64,000 bases of DNA from Candidatus Neomarinimicrobiota bacterium (GTDB taxonomy: Bacteria > Fidelibacterota > JAANXI01), in contig JAIPJS010000015.1 of the NCBI GenBank assembly GCA_021734025.1, positions 1 through 64,000 of the forward strand, read 5' to 3'. Position numbers and translations under genes: made by a program. Below, one piece after another: positions 53,101 through 61,330 of this stretch (positions are counted from its first letter, which is position 1; every line of letters starts with the position of its first letter). The notes beneath the pieces were generated by a model that worked only from the letters and a program-made list of their open reading frames with translations, was not told the DNA's origin and ran no database searches.

Positions 53101-53615
53101 ACGTTTTTTCCTTCGATATGATAGACATACTCGGTTCCCACATTGAGGTCGGAAGCGGCATCCTCGTAGGTAGACTCGGTTATCGGATAATCGTCGTACA
53201 GCTGGGTGCTATTACGGTAGATGTCATGCAATATCGTGGCCGGGGGTATATTGGGGTCGTATGACCACCGCAGATTGATTTTGTCCGGAAATATGTCATA
53301 GGACGCCTTTAGTAATGGGACCCCTGGCCTTCGCAACATAGGAGACCAAAACCCCAGCTCGGATTTCAACCCGTTACCGCTCATCACCCCCGTCGAGACA
53401 AACGGCTGTCCCACCAGAACCGTATGGGAGCCGTTCTGCCGTTCCTCGCCCACCACCGCAGGGGCAAGGTACCCCGTCATCACTCCGGAGCCCCCATTTA
53501 CTACCGTGACTTCAGTTGAATATGTCTGCGCTGAGAGCGAGGTTGCCGACATCAGCATTGTCACGAAAAACAATATCGGTGGCAGATTTCCAATTTTATA
53601 TCTATTGAACTTCAT
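47130..53615 (-). CDS. Giant secreted LamG/Ig-like protein with sorting tail
   Basis: 2161 aa. Signal peptide about 1-30; FN3-like (100-190); LamG/concanavalin-like (about 215-375, SLFFDGMEDYMTVPDADVFEF); three or four carboxypeptidase-regulatory-like repeats (to about 650); two long Ser/Thr-rich alternating stretches at about 858-941 and 1068-1148; Big_5-like domain (about 1430-1530); two copies of the YEYSMTVTA/HEHTMTLTT module (about 1630-1740 and 1940-2060); FlgD-like sorting domain at the end (NYPNPFNPTT...KIRKMVLVR). GGAGG lies 6 nt before the ATG. Related multi-domain proteins in FCB bacteria have no known function. The paired amphipathic stretches may form a beta-barrel pore (speculative). 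Confidence 0.85.
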   Translation of the reverse strand: MKFNRYKIGNLPPILFFVTMLMSATSLSAQTYSTEVTVVNGGSGVMTGYLAPAVVGEERQNGSHTVLVGQPFVSTGVMSGNGLKSELGFWSPMLRRPGVPLLKASYDIFPDKINLRWSYDPNIPPATILHDIYRNSTQLYDDYPITESTYEDAASDLNVGTEYVYHIEGKNVFGPAPVRGEAIGKTSTSGYISGNIKSKVGTKIPEVKLVLTPNWGYSLFFDGMEDYMTVPDADVFEFANDQVLPEATLEFWALPSTVANQILLSKSGLWNLELVDNGTAMHLAFTLNGSQVFLTDNTVNVNEWTHIALVKSGSMLTAYLNGTQATVGGGMLFMEFNATAENTAPLIFASDGETGFFRGAIDDFRTWDFARGEETIARDYNRYLYYRTGEIINHTGMTSSMNFDFGSGTTVTNAVNQTLSGTVYGVSTDTWASNLPPVYATAFTDSTGYYKMENINFGGNGTLFRLTPSKLYHEFDVEFLDVSLNETNPAALNQNFTVVNLMSITGYVYFDTSYTEGVQCGEKGVQIKVNGAVKTTTDADGFYRVEVEPGADVTIRPEKNSRDSLNFRPTRYDFTEVVENKTANFKDTKTRFLRGRVSGGSCGVALGPKAFASVQVSPANNKFTKTFAVDAGGNFTFPTLPPQAYTVSVQMDQAFIEDIDNWSTIDTWFKNNGKSIDLEKSYSLADSAWGGEEDTLDFTYRSPMQVEIAGFDTLSIWNPDKQKLEVNKYFVQNRPHILELSSYEEYYGGECPVDTGTFQIFDYISDRWSAGSEDTVEVAIGPTGTYDYEVIPGQPDVISPYKKKISVRAIGGIGQTKSVTKEAVVLGTKPGPMQFTTTAPDIPFLILRRPPGDQSFAEFTRSQAQSTEFGIDIGSAMGYEREVSASLGTKFTTVVGFGVSTELSVEAKYEMTAGFSSTFSLSSSKSQAVSISTQSTYQTGTGVDVAGNHGDLDMFVGGALNLLYGKTTELGLKKYTVGEQVYDGYGITTPVMFVPDGFATTFIYTRKHIEEILIPELRDIARNTDSDSLRETTLESIARWNQVLDREKSLRWITQDTVNYSFDGNAGPFTQSRTSEVSESYTMNVGLEINSSFAQEVGFEINEGFGASTTERYSFGFNMGRSATSTKTVSNTSSFTLDDDDDGDRYTVDVANDPVYGTPVFRVVSGISSCPYEEWRNAEDSVVTVPRDKPTMAWDASTNNGIIDDALPSEPVDLKVWLRNEKPESRTYYLSIVQSSNPLGAEITINGVAATEANPFPVVMDSMEQQFATVRVWRGSGDHYEYNGLTIKFAPECESNYAGVTSGFTLPFTVNFAKPCTDAEFYDLEESWVLNIADKDTLDFLVTGYDLGQSYFETLLLQYQPVGSDQWFTVSADTLYADTLRIYDQQVASMHWPIPEGFTDGKYDIRLRSVCLENTLTNEMPSLRGTVDRKKPQILGAPEPKDEVLNMSDEIAINFTEAINPASVTRTDVKLYDGQAGGEITDIEVTVSENRLVIIPQIQNKFMENHHVTATVYGYEDLNGNPGDTLTWKFLVDRNPVAWNQRSTEVLAFTDTTNEFRITLNNNGSKAQPFELVDVPSWLIAAPTNGELNPGGSFDIHFEVDPNLDVGEYTNTLFARTPEGDEPLDMKIVSMCPYPDWDVNPYDYEYSMTVTADVLVQGTKSTDHYDRMGAFIDGQPVGFGHIEYVSELNDHRTYLTVYSNTFSGDTVRFHLWDRTGCVEFWEMDTTLVFTNDAAIGSLTEPLTMNASGVVAQNLAFPEGFKWFSVNVKPEKSNLNNVLEGLAPEEGDRIISQEAYAQFQSSTNSWVGPLTEVGLDAGTMYVADLSSGMALPYIGRRVWADTAQIPLTQNWNWLGYLPNRSMNVNVALSQLHPGDGDLVKDQVSFAEYAEGLGWIGNLTDMLPGAGYKIRLVTADTLVYPLGSITSPGLAKITVLTPEFAADSLPEVQWVVENPYLHEHTMTLTTVIYDELNMVADPYDMVAALIDGEVRGTARPMFIPGIDEPRIFLSIQGDSREETPVELRIWDNDKERIYRTAETFPFRPESHEGSVTEPFTMTQTALALDDPDFIPEEYVLSQNYPNPFNPTTVIGYGLPEASRVTLRIYNIRGQVVKTMVNDVQKAGYYRIRWDGTDQYGHDMASGMYIMRMRTRTYTKIRKMVLVR

Positions 53616-53923
53616 AAGAAGCCTCCATGCTCAGGAAATTAAAGTGCTTTACATTCACCTCATTTTTCCTCAAGCAAGCCATTTTCCATCTCTGGTTAAT
53701 ACTGTGAGTCTGTGTACTGCCGGAGTCACCGATGCCCTCCATATGTTGGGATACAGGCATCTCCTGAGAGAACAGGGGAAACGGAGTTCCGGTAAGTAGC
53801 AACAACATTATTTTACCCATTTATACATGATATTGTCTCCGTAGGACAAACCGGTACAATTGAGTTTGAACGAGGTAGTTGCTTCACAAACCTCACATCC
53901 GACATCAATACCATCCGGGTATG
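53616..53923. other. Leader region of the giant gene
   Basis: 308 nt between two minus-strand genes. It contains a 72-codon frame (53602-53820) with a signal-like start MGKIMLLLLTGTPFPLFSQ that soon becomes unremarkable and overlaps the giant gene; I do not call it. No riboswitch or strong terminator recognised. Confidence 0.3.
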
Positions 53924-55129
53924 TTACCGTTGTCCAATAGCGATAAACATAAATCCGCAATCCTGATACACAAATTCTTCGTCTTCCACATAATCTGTGG
54001 AATAGACGTCCACATGTAGGTTATCTGCGTTCTGAATTGACCACATATTATCCACAGCGTTGCTGCCAATACCTGTCACAGTTACTACCGGGCTCGTACC
54101 AGCAGCGAACGCCGGCGAAAAACCAATGGCATATTTCCCCGTTGCAAGCTTGGATACTGTGAATCCGGTTCCTGAGACTATAGTCCCATTGGCGCTTACC
54201 AATCCAGTGATGATTCGCTGCGCTCGATCACTGGCCACTGCATCATGTTGACCACTACTTCCGAATTTGATATCTCCCCGAACATCAAGACGGGCGGCAG
54301 GACTTGCCGTTCCAATTCCAACATTACCCGATGCCGTGTTTAAAATCGTATTCCCGCCCTCATTCTGGAGATACAATGTCGATGTTGCCCCATTGTCTCG
54401 GGCCATTATCTCATTGTTATCTATGACTATATTAGAAGAGGACTCACTCCCGGTGACAAAAAATCCCGTACCATTGGAAATGGCAGCGTCTGTCCCATTA
54501 ATAATATCCACTTTTCCGCGAAAAACAGACTTTTGATCGGTGAGAAGTGATAAGTTTGAATTTGCGGAGTTTACTGACAGACCATTTGTCCCAAAATTCA
54601 GGTATCCACCGGAGGAAGTGGCCCAGATATACGCCGGCCCTGATGAACGCGTAAAGCTCAACGTGTTTCCTGTGGCCTGCATTGTATTTGTTCCATCACT
54701 GACCTCCAATGGCGCACCGGGAGCAGCAGTACCGATGCCCACATTCCCGGATTGCGGGAATACGTTATCCACACCGGAGATGCTGGCAATGGCATACGGG
54801 GAAAGGGTGAGTTTCGTCCGCGGTGTCATCTCCGCGGCCCCGTCTATGGAAATTCCGAGAAAATAGGACACAGAGTAATCCAGTCCTTCCAACGAATTTA
54901 CCGTGCCAAGGGTCGCACTATATACGCCGTTGACGACATCGATGGCCTGGTCTTCAGTCCAGACCTGGGTTCCAGATTCGGTATACAGAGTGAATGTAAA
55001 ATTTTTCGTTTCATCAGCAACAGAAGCGCCGGTGTCGTCCCGCAGGACCCCCTGGATACTCAACGTCTGTCCGTATACCGTCATTGCTGTAAATAAAATC
55101 ACGAATACTACCGCCATAACCTGTCTCAT
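53924..55129 (-). CDS. Secreted NVGIGT-motif (tail-fibre-like) protein
   Basis: 401 aa. Signal peptide 1-20. The N-terminal beta domain (LSIQGVLRDDTGASVADETK, YTESGTQVWTEDQAIDVVNG) is typical of extracellular proteins of FCB bacteria. Two SGNVGIGTA motifs (near 127 and 269) mark repeats shared with phage tail fibres and bacterial surface proteins. The C-terminal part (about 300-401) is a compact domain ending FMFIAIGQR; there is no sorting tail. Probably a trimeric surface fibre. GGAGAG lies before the ATG. Confidence 0.75.
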   Translation of the reverse strand: MRQVMAVVFVILFTAMTVYGQTLSIQGVLRDDTGASVADETKNFTFTLYTESGTQVWTEDQAIDVVNGVYSATLGTVNSLEGLDYSVSYFLGISIDGAAEMTPRTKLTLSPYAIASISGVDNVFPQSGNVGIGTAAPGAPLEVSDGTNTMQATGNTLSFTRSSGPAYIWATSSGGYLNFGTNGLSVNSANSNLSLLTDQKSVFRGKVDIINGTDAAISNGTGFFVTGSESSSNIVIDNNEIMARDNGATSTLYLQNEGGNTILNTASGNVGIGTASPAARLDVRGDIKFGSSGQHDAVASDRAQRIITGLVSANGTIVSGTGFTVSKLATGKYAIGFSPAFAAGTSPVVTVTGIGSNAVDNMWSIQNADNLHVDVYSTDYVEDEEFVYQDCGFMFIAIGQR

Positions 55130-55862
55130 TATATCTCTCCTTTTTATCTGCTTAATCTCCGGTTGCCGTTCCCTTTGGATTACTGAATAAGGCAGGAGGT
55201 ACTAGCGATATCCACATTGTACACCCCAGGAGTTGCTTTGGGGTGTCAAAACGATTTACACTTTGATGGGAGTGAGGGGGTAAAGAAAAATATTCCATCG
55301 TCCCGGTGACAAGTGACCGTTTCCCGCTTTTACCATCTCCGCAACCTTATGCTGCCAGTAAGAAATCAGTCCTTCGGTTCAGTGTTGAACTTGCTGTCAT
55401 TCTATGGTGTTGGTTTTGTTGCGTCGGGAAAGGTCCGGCAAAATCGGAACGAAGATCACTAATTACAGGTAGTCGTTTCGGTAGCAATCTATATGTTCCG
55501 AGGAAAAAATCCTTTTTTGGATGGAATATATCGGATTCTGTATTAAAGCACTTCAGAGGTAGGTCGAATTAATTTAAACAAATCCCCCTATATCTTAATA
55601 CTTCTAACAATAAGAAATCCATGCTTTCAATGATAAACCTACTAAAGAGGGTATGCAATGGAAAAGAAGCCATGTCCGGAATAAAATGGCTGGCGTCACA
55701 TAGAAATACATCTGAAATGAACCTCCCTGCGGTAAGCCCCAGGGAATTAGCAAGTTAAAAATACTGGAATAGCTTTTTTAAATGTAATTTGAGTTTTCAT
55801 TTAAAGTATCCTGTTTAAATTGCGGATTAGTGACAACTCCATTATTCATGTGAGAGGGAATT
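55130..55862. other. Non-coding interval with one hairpin
   Basis: 733 nt. ACACCCCA...TGGGGTGT (55221-55246) is a perfect 8-bp hairpin 92 nt upstream of the NVGIGT gene and may be in its leader. From about 55570 the DNA becomes AT-rich. An 88-codon frame at 55306-55572 lacks protein-like composition. No repeat words of the left-half type occur. Confidence 0.4.
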
Positions 55863-56321
55863 TTGACGAATTTATCCATACAATCCTGCAGAAACGTTCT
55901 CAATAATTCGGAATCGACTCACAATGAAATAATTGAAGCACTGAATTGTCTTGAAGTAAATGATGCTCCTGAAGTTTTAGATGCAATAATCGCATTTTTA
56001 AAAAAGTCCCTAAGGAAAGACCCTGAATCTACTATTACTAAACTTGCAATCTCTTCTCTCAGATTCAATTGTGTTCCAATAGAGAATCTAGATTCCAGGA
56101 AGAAAGATATTCTGAAAAGTTATTGTCAATCTACAGCGGGTGGGTTCCGCCATTGGGTACTTGAATTACTTGAGGATAGTTGGGATAAAAGTGACTTACC
56201 TCTTTTGGAATCAATAGAATTTCCTCTTAATCCAATAGCTCAAGAACTTCATTTGAAGGCATTGAGTAAACTGGAATCAACCAAGGCCCGTGAATTTATT
56301 CAAAGATATAGGTTCATTTAA
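55863..56321 (+). CDS. HEAT-repeat-like protein of AT-rich DNA
   Basis: 152 aa with paired amphipathic helices (THNEIIEALNCLEVNDAPEV, LDAIIAFLKKSLRKDPESTI, TKLAISSLRF) typical of HEAT-like repeats. Starts at TTG with AGAGGGA 5 nt upstream. Lys/Asn/Ser-rich with AT-rich codons (AAA, AAT, TTA), unlike neighbours, which suggests recent transfer. Function unknown; such proteins in mobile DNA can be immunity or accessory factors (speculative). Confidence 0.65.
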   Translation: MTNLSIQSCRNVLNNSESTHNEIIEALNCLEVNDAPEVLDAIIAFLKKSLRKDPESTITKLAISSLRFNCVPIENLDSRKKDILKSYCQSTAGGFRHWVLELLEDSWDKSDLPLLESIEFPLNPIAQELHLKALSKLESTKAREFIQRYRFI

Positions 56322-56848
56322 AAAAGGTGTATCAGTTTTTCGCTATAGAACATGAATAATGTAGCGAATATGGTGGAAAATCGTATGGAAATGTATCCAA
56401 AAGGATACGTTATATTGCCAATATCCAAATGATTTCAACCGATTAAACACTTGGTTACGATTCCGCTGGATACCCCCACCCCACTAAGAAACTCGAGTGT
56501 CCGGGTTCTCCGGCCAACAAAAACGGGGTACCATCGCCGCAGCAATAGTACCCCGTCTGGATATTTATTTTTTTCCCTACTTCATAAACACCATCTTCTT
56601 CATGCATTCCAAAATACAATCGGTTAACACTTTCTCCACTTTTACACCAACTTTCACACATTATCGGAGAGGGTAAAATACTTGACAACCCATACTACTT
56701 GTTATAATCTGTGACTAACATTGCATCATCCTCAGAGATACAATATATATAATAGATGACCGGAGGTATGCTTAGCCAAAGAGTCTCCGGTTTATAGGTA
56801 CCAGTTTCATACACATGCTTCACAGGGCACGAATTTCGGAGGATTTTG
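56322..56848. other. AT-rich interval with doubtful small ORF
   Basis: 527 nt. On the minus strand 56455-56688 a TTG-started 77-codon frame holds VNRLYFGMHEEDGVYEVGKK and INIQTGYYCCGDGTPFLLAG, which reads like protein. It may be the remnant of a larger gene. No convincing promoter or terminator. Confidence 0.3.
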
Positions 56849-59116
56849 ATGCGATCATTCGCTCTTTTATTCGCTCTATTTTTTTCGAGTTTAATCCTGG
56901 GACAGACAGCAGTCGCACCTTCTTCGGGGGATGGTTCAAGCAGTAACCCGTATGAGATTACCTCAGTTGGCAATCTGTACTGGATAGGCGCACCGGGCAC
57001 CCTAAACGGGTTGACTCAGGCGGACAGACTGGGCAAGCACTACCGACAAATGAATAACATCGATCTGACAGCCACCCACCTCTGGGATGATAAAAATGAT
57101 AATAGCGATGGGGACCCGTATAATGACCCGGACGATTCCACTGATACTGGTTCCAATGACGGCTGGAAACCCATCGGTTCTATTGGTGCAGAGTTTCGTG
57201 GCGTTTATGACGGCAACGGCTATACTGTGCAGAATCTGGTGATCAACCGCCCCTTGGAGGAAAATATCGGCTTTTTTGGATCGGTCCGGGGCGGCACCGA
57301 CGACAACACGGTCATCCGGAATCTCGGGATTGTCAATGCGACAGTTGTCGGTAAACACCATGTCGGCTCGCTCATTGGCGGAGCGTTAGTACATAAGGAT
57401 AATGATTACATTACCATTGTAGAAAACTGCTATGTCGAGGACAGTGGGTCCGGTTCAGTTACAGGGCTTGGTGGAGTTGGTGGACTCCTTGGCGATAATA
57501 ATTCGCTCGGGAAAAAGGCTGTGCCGATAATCAGATATTGCTACGCAAAAATCGATGTTGCCAGCTCAGATCCCGCAAATACATCAGATGACAACACTAA
57601 ATACGGTGGGTTGGTGGGATGTAACCAGAGTGGAATGGTATCGAACTGCTATGCGACTGGCGATATCACTGGAGGCGAACGTGTCGGGGGGATTGACGGA
57701 TGTACCATACGTGGCTTACTTGTCCGGAGTTATTCCACCGGGTCGGTGACAAGCGGTATTACCAGTGCTAATTATGTCGGAGGACTTGTTGGCCGCGTGG
57801 TAGGTCAGCTGCCACCATCACTCGGCGGATTCTCTGGAAAGGGGGCAGTCCCCTACGCCTACTGGAATACTGAGACATCAGGGATTTCCACTTCCGCCGC
57901 AGGAACGGGTATTCCCACCTCAGAGATGGAAAACCAGTCAACCTTTGACTCATGGGATTTTGACGGTGTTTGGAAGTACAGTACAGTCAGCTATACCTTC
58001 CCCCGGCTACAATGGGAACAGGATGGTGTGCTGTCCCCGCTGGCTAACACCCATGATGGGATCCTCTATCCCACGGTCACTGACAGTACGGCACAGCCGG
58101 CTGAACTCTATTCCACGAACACGCTTTCAGCTCATAACGTGAATGCGGCTTTCCTGCCAAATGCATCGGAAACCCAGAACGTTTCAATTTATGCCAATAC
58201 TTCGACCAATCCCGATATTCTCGGCAGTGCGTTTTCCAGTCCGGAGAATTTAGGTGCCTATTACCAATTTATCTTCTCCGATGCGTCAGTACTGGAAAAT
58301 GGTCACAGTTTTTCCATCGAGTGTCCGGTAATGCCAGGTGACATCTGGTATCGATATGCAGAGGGGACCTGGGCGGTCGTGCCCACCTCCGCTGTCAGTG
58401 GCCCTGTCTCACCCAATTATACGTACACTGTAAATGTCCCAGAGATTTCTTATACCGAAGGTGCCACAGAGATTGAATTCGCCATGGACTCCGGGGTGGA
58501 CTCCTCGCTTCCGGTCTCTCTGAGTTCGTTTACCGGTGACTGTCGGGGTGGACATCTGTATTTGCACTGGACCACTGAAAGTGAGATTGAGAACCTCGGA
58601 TTTCTGTTGCACAGACGGGAAAAAACAACAGGAGGATCAGGTACCTGGGAGACAATCGCCTCATTTCGAACGGATCCTGCACTGCGAGGCCAGGGTACCA
58701 CCCCCAACCGGACTGAGTACATTTTTACCGACAACAATGTCAACACAGGCACAACTTACCAGTACCAGCTGGGTGATGTGGACTTCAGCGGAAAAGTTTC
58801 CTGGCACGACATAATTGAGCTGAGGGTGGAGAGCAAAAACGAACAGATCCCTGGTGAATTCGGGTTGCATCAAGGATACCCGAATCCCTTTAATCCGAAA
58901 GTTACCCTGCGATATGATTTGACGGAGGACGCTCCAACCGCACTCCGGATTTATGACCTTCGGGGGCATCTGGTGGAAACACTCGTCAACATCCCCCAGC
59001 AAGCCGGAAGACATAGCCTGTCATGGCAGCCGACGGAACTGAGTGCCGGAATTTACATCATCCATCTTCAATCAGGTAATAAGGTGCACAAAATAAAGGT
59101 GGTCTACAGCAAGTGA
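56849..59116 (+). CDS. Secreted GLUG-repeat protein with sorting tail
   Basis: 755 aa. Signal peptide 1-18. The beta-helical region about 30-340 carries GLUG-type repeats: VGSLIGGALV, GGVGGLLGDN, YGGLVGCNQSGMVSNCYATG, VGGIDGCTI, YVGGLVGRV. A PVSLSSFTGDCRGGHLYLHW...NLGFLLHRRE domain (about 553-660) and a type A sorting domain follow (GYPNPFNPKV near 676, ending KIKVVYSK). GLUG repeats occur in bacterial surface adhesins and IgA-peptidase-like proteins. GGAGG lies 5 nt before the ATG. Predicted cell-surface protein. Confidence 0.85.
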   Translation: MRSFALLFALFFSSLILGQTAVAPSSGDGSSSNPYEITSVGNLYWIGAPGTLNGLTQADRLGKHYRQMNNIDLTATHLWDDKNDNSDGDPYNDPDDSTDTGSNDGWKPIGSIGAEFRGVYDGNGYTVQNLVINRPLEENIGFFGSVRGGTDDNTVIRNLGIVNATVVGKHHVGSLIGGALVHKDNDYITIVENCYVEDSGSGSVTGLGGVGGLLGDNNSLGKKAVPIIRYCYAKIDVASSDPANTSDDNTKYGGLVGCNQSGMVSNCYATGDITGGERVGGIDGCTIRGLLVRSYSTGSVTSGITSANYVGGLVGRVVGQLPPSLGGFSGKGAVPYAYWNTETSGISTSAAGTGIPTSEMENQSTFDSWDFDGVWKYSTVSYTFPRLQWEQDGVLSPLANTHDGILYPTVTDSTAQPAELYSTNTLSAHNVNAAFLPNASETQNVSIYANTSTNPDILGSAFSSPENLGAYYQFIFSDASVLENGHSFSIECPVMPGDIWYRYAEGTWAVVPTSAVSGPVSPNYTYTVNVPEISYTEGATEIEFAMDSGVDSSLPVSLSSFTGDCRGGHLYLHWTTESEIENLGFLLHRREKTTGGSGTWETIASFRTDPALRGQGTTPNRTEYIFTDNNVNTGTTYQYQLGDVDFSGKVSWHDIIELRVESKNEQIPGEFGLHQGYPNPFNPKVTLRYDLTEDAPTALRIYDLRGHLVETLVNIPQQAGRHSLSWQPTELSAGIYIIHLQSGNKVHKIKVVYSK

Positions 59117-59490
59117 TTGTTTCTAGTAAGGATTGCTCAAGAGTAAGCCCCAGAACAGTCCTCAGGTATCCCGAATTGATTTGGATAGGTTTTGGTCCAG
59201 GGGTGAATGGTTTGGGCAGAAATCTTCTGTACTAGATGATTGTATGGAATAACGACACAACAAGGTGACGGAGCCGGAACTCCGGGCAATAATCACCAGA
59301 GGCAAACACTCAGCAGGCAGTATTGGGGGTCCCGGTTGCCCCTGTTTAATCAGTTCGATTCATTTTACACGGAATGTAGCGAGTTTTCCCTGATTTCGCT
59401 TGGTAAGGTAGTGAGATTGTTGGGGATTTCAGTCGCTCATGCTGCCTGGTGAAATCGAAGTGAGTGATTTTACCAACGAAAGAAGGAGGA
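59117..59490. other. Non-coding interval, nothing recognised
   Basis: 374 nt between the GLUG gene and the decayed transporter. No hairpin, repeat word or reading frame worth naming. Confidence 0.3.
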
Positions 59491-60403
59491 TTATCGACTT
59501 GCATGCTGGGGTTGGGGCACCGTTTTTTTCTGAGTCAGCAACACACCTGCAAAGACCACGATTAACCCCATGATATCCATGAATGTCAACGTATCCCCAA
59601 AGGCAATCCATGCCATCAGCATCGTCACCGGCGGGCCGAAGTAGAACAGGCACGCCACCCGGGTGGCATCCATGCGTTCAATTAAGAGCCACATGAGGGC
59701 ATACGCACCTAACGACACGCCAACAATAAGCCAGAACATGGTGGAGATAAACTCGGGATTCCAATCCGTCTGCAGCCGCTCCAACAGAATTGCAGGCAGT
59801 GCCAAGGCCAGGGTAGTTGCAAGACACTGGTAAAAAAAGAGCCAGGTCAACGGGTAACCGGTAAGAGGTATTCGCCACCTCCATTTTTCTTTGGATAAGA
59901 CTAGCCACAGTGATAGCGATGACAGAACCAAGTGGTATGAGATACCCGAACACCGAGGTCGCATCAGCAAAATTTATTCGGGCAAACACCGTGATCGCGA
60001 CCCCTGCAAATCCTATGACCAGCCCCACCCATCGGTACAACGGGGTTGATTTGCGCCCACCACGACGCCAGAAAAAGCACCCGTGGCCAACGGCTGGAGC
60101 GCAACAATTAGTGCGATAATGCCAGCCGACACGTTATACTCCAATGATAAAAGCACACAACTGAGCCAGACCCCATACGCAAGAACCCCCACCACCATAT
60201 GAGGGACCATTGTAGTCCGCTCAACCCAGCGAAAGCGGTTTGTGATCCGAAGGTATAAATAAATCAGGAATGTCAAGACAAGATATCGCCAAAAGAGCAG
60301 CGTGAATGGTCCGGGATGCGGCAATGCATATTCTGCCCCGATGAATCCCGAGTTCCAGAAGAAGGACAAATCCAACAATCAGTAATAGTGTGCTTTTTCT
60401 CAT
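59491..60403 (-). pseudogene. EamA/DMT transporter broken by three frameshifts
   Basis: Pieces of one ten-helix EamA permease in three frames. MRKSTLLLIVGFVL (start 60403) must shift to reach WNSGFIGAEYALPHPGPFTL; that frame runs to ALIVALQPLATGAFSGVVVG and must shift into RWVGLVIGFAGVAITVFARI near 60040; a third shift near 59880 leads to GYPLTWLFFYQCLATTLALA and on to the C-terminal VVFAGVLLTQKK. All domains remain, so decay is recent, or the assembly has indel errors here. Confidence 0.75.
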
Positions 60404-61330
60404 AGGTCGTATGACGTCAAATTACATGTCAGAGTACAAAAACAGAGACAAAAATAGTAGTCCGCTTTGTGAAATATTGGAGTGTATATGGTGTGAATTT
60501 TGAAAGACACAGACTGCCCAGGGCTCGCAGATTTACAGTAGTTGTCCATAGCATAAGATTCATTTTCAACGGCGTTAATCTTTCATTTGTGTGACTGTAA
60601 ATATAAGACACAGACATGAAGGTTGTTGAAAAAAAGAGCAACAGGCGCTCTCTCCTGTTTGAGGAGTCTTACAAGTAAGTATCGCAATCTGGTCTCAGCT
60701 TTTCAGTATAAACATGGCCACCGTTCCCATCCGTGCGCGTCCAATCGGCTATCCCGTAAAAAGTGTTCGGCCTTTTGCGTCAATCAACTACCGCTAAACC
60801 GGAATTCAGAGAACGTGGTGTGTATATCATGATTCGTTGAGCGGAGAAACAACAAATCATCCCCGGGAATGCCCTTGTTTGAGTGAGCGGGGTCACTTGG
60901 GGAACTTTTTAATAGTTTTTCGATTGATGCGGATGTATGATACATCAACACAGGGCAGAAAAATATGTTTACTATTTCTACACCTACATGTAGACCAAGT
61001 ATAGTGATATCACAGCATAGATATTTGCCCCGGGATGCTGGGACCGACTGCAGGCGGCACAGACTCTTCACACCAGAAGTGATAACTCAGGTTTTTCCGG
61101 ACGATTAATAGAACAATCAAATTTTCTCGCCTGTCTGGATTCAAGCAGAATCCACAAGTGGGAATTATTCCAGTTTACCGGATTACGTAGCATATCAGGC
61201 TGTTGTCTTTTCCGTATGAGTTGAGGCGCAAAGAAACAGATGTAACGTATCCCGGGGATTAGACACCGGCGAAACGGTCTTCCTTGCAAAACTGACTACC
61301 GGCTTTCCCAGCCACAGAAATGGAGTCAAT
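60404..61330. other. 0.9-kb non-coding region
   Basis: No frame with protein-like composition and no recognised RNA. CTACATGTAG (about 60990) is a short palindrome. I looked for a cyclic-di-GMP or other riboswitch before the 61331 gene and found no match. It may be decayed genes beyond recognition. Confidence 0.35.

Noticed and set aside
53602-53820. 72-codon frame upstream of the giant gene
   Set aside because: A signal-like start but no further protein-like sequence, a distant ribosome site and overlap with the better-supported gene.
55306-55572. 88-codon frame on the plus strand
   Set aside because: No ribosome site, unlikely composition and no recognised similarity.
61100-61330. Cyclic-di-GMP riboswitch before the FN3/HAF protein
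   Set aside because: A lone GGCGCAAAG resembles part of the motif, but the rest of the conserved core is missing.
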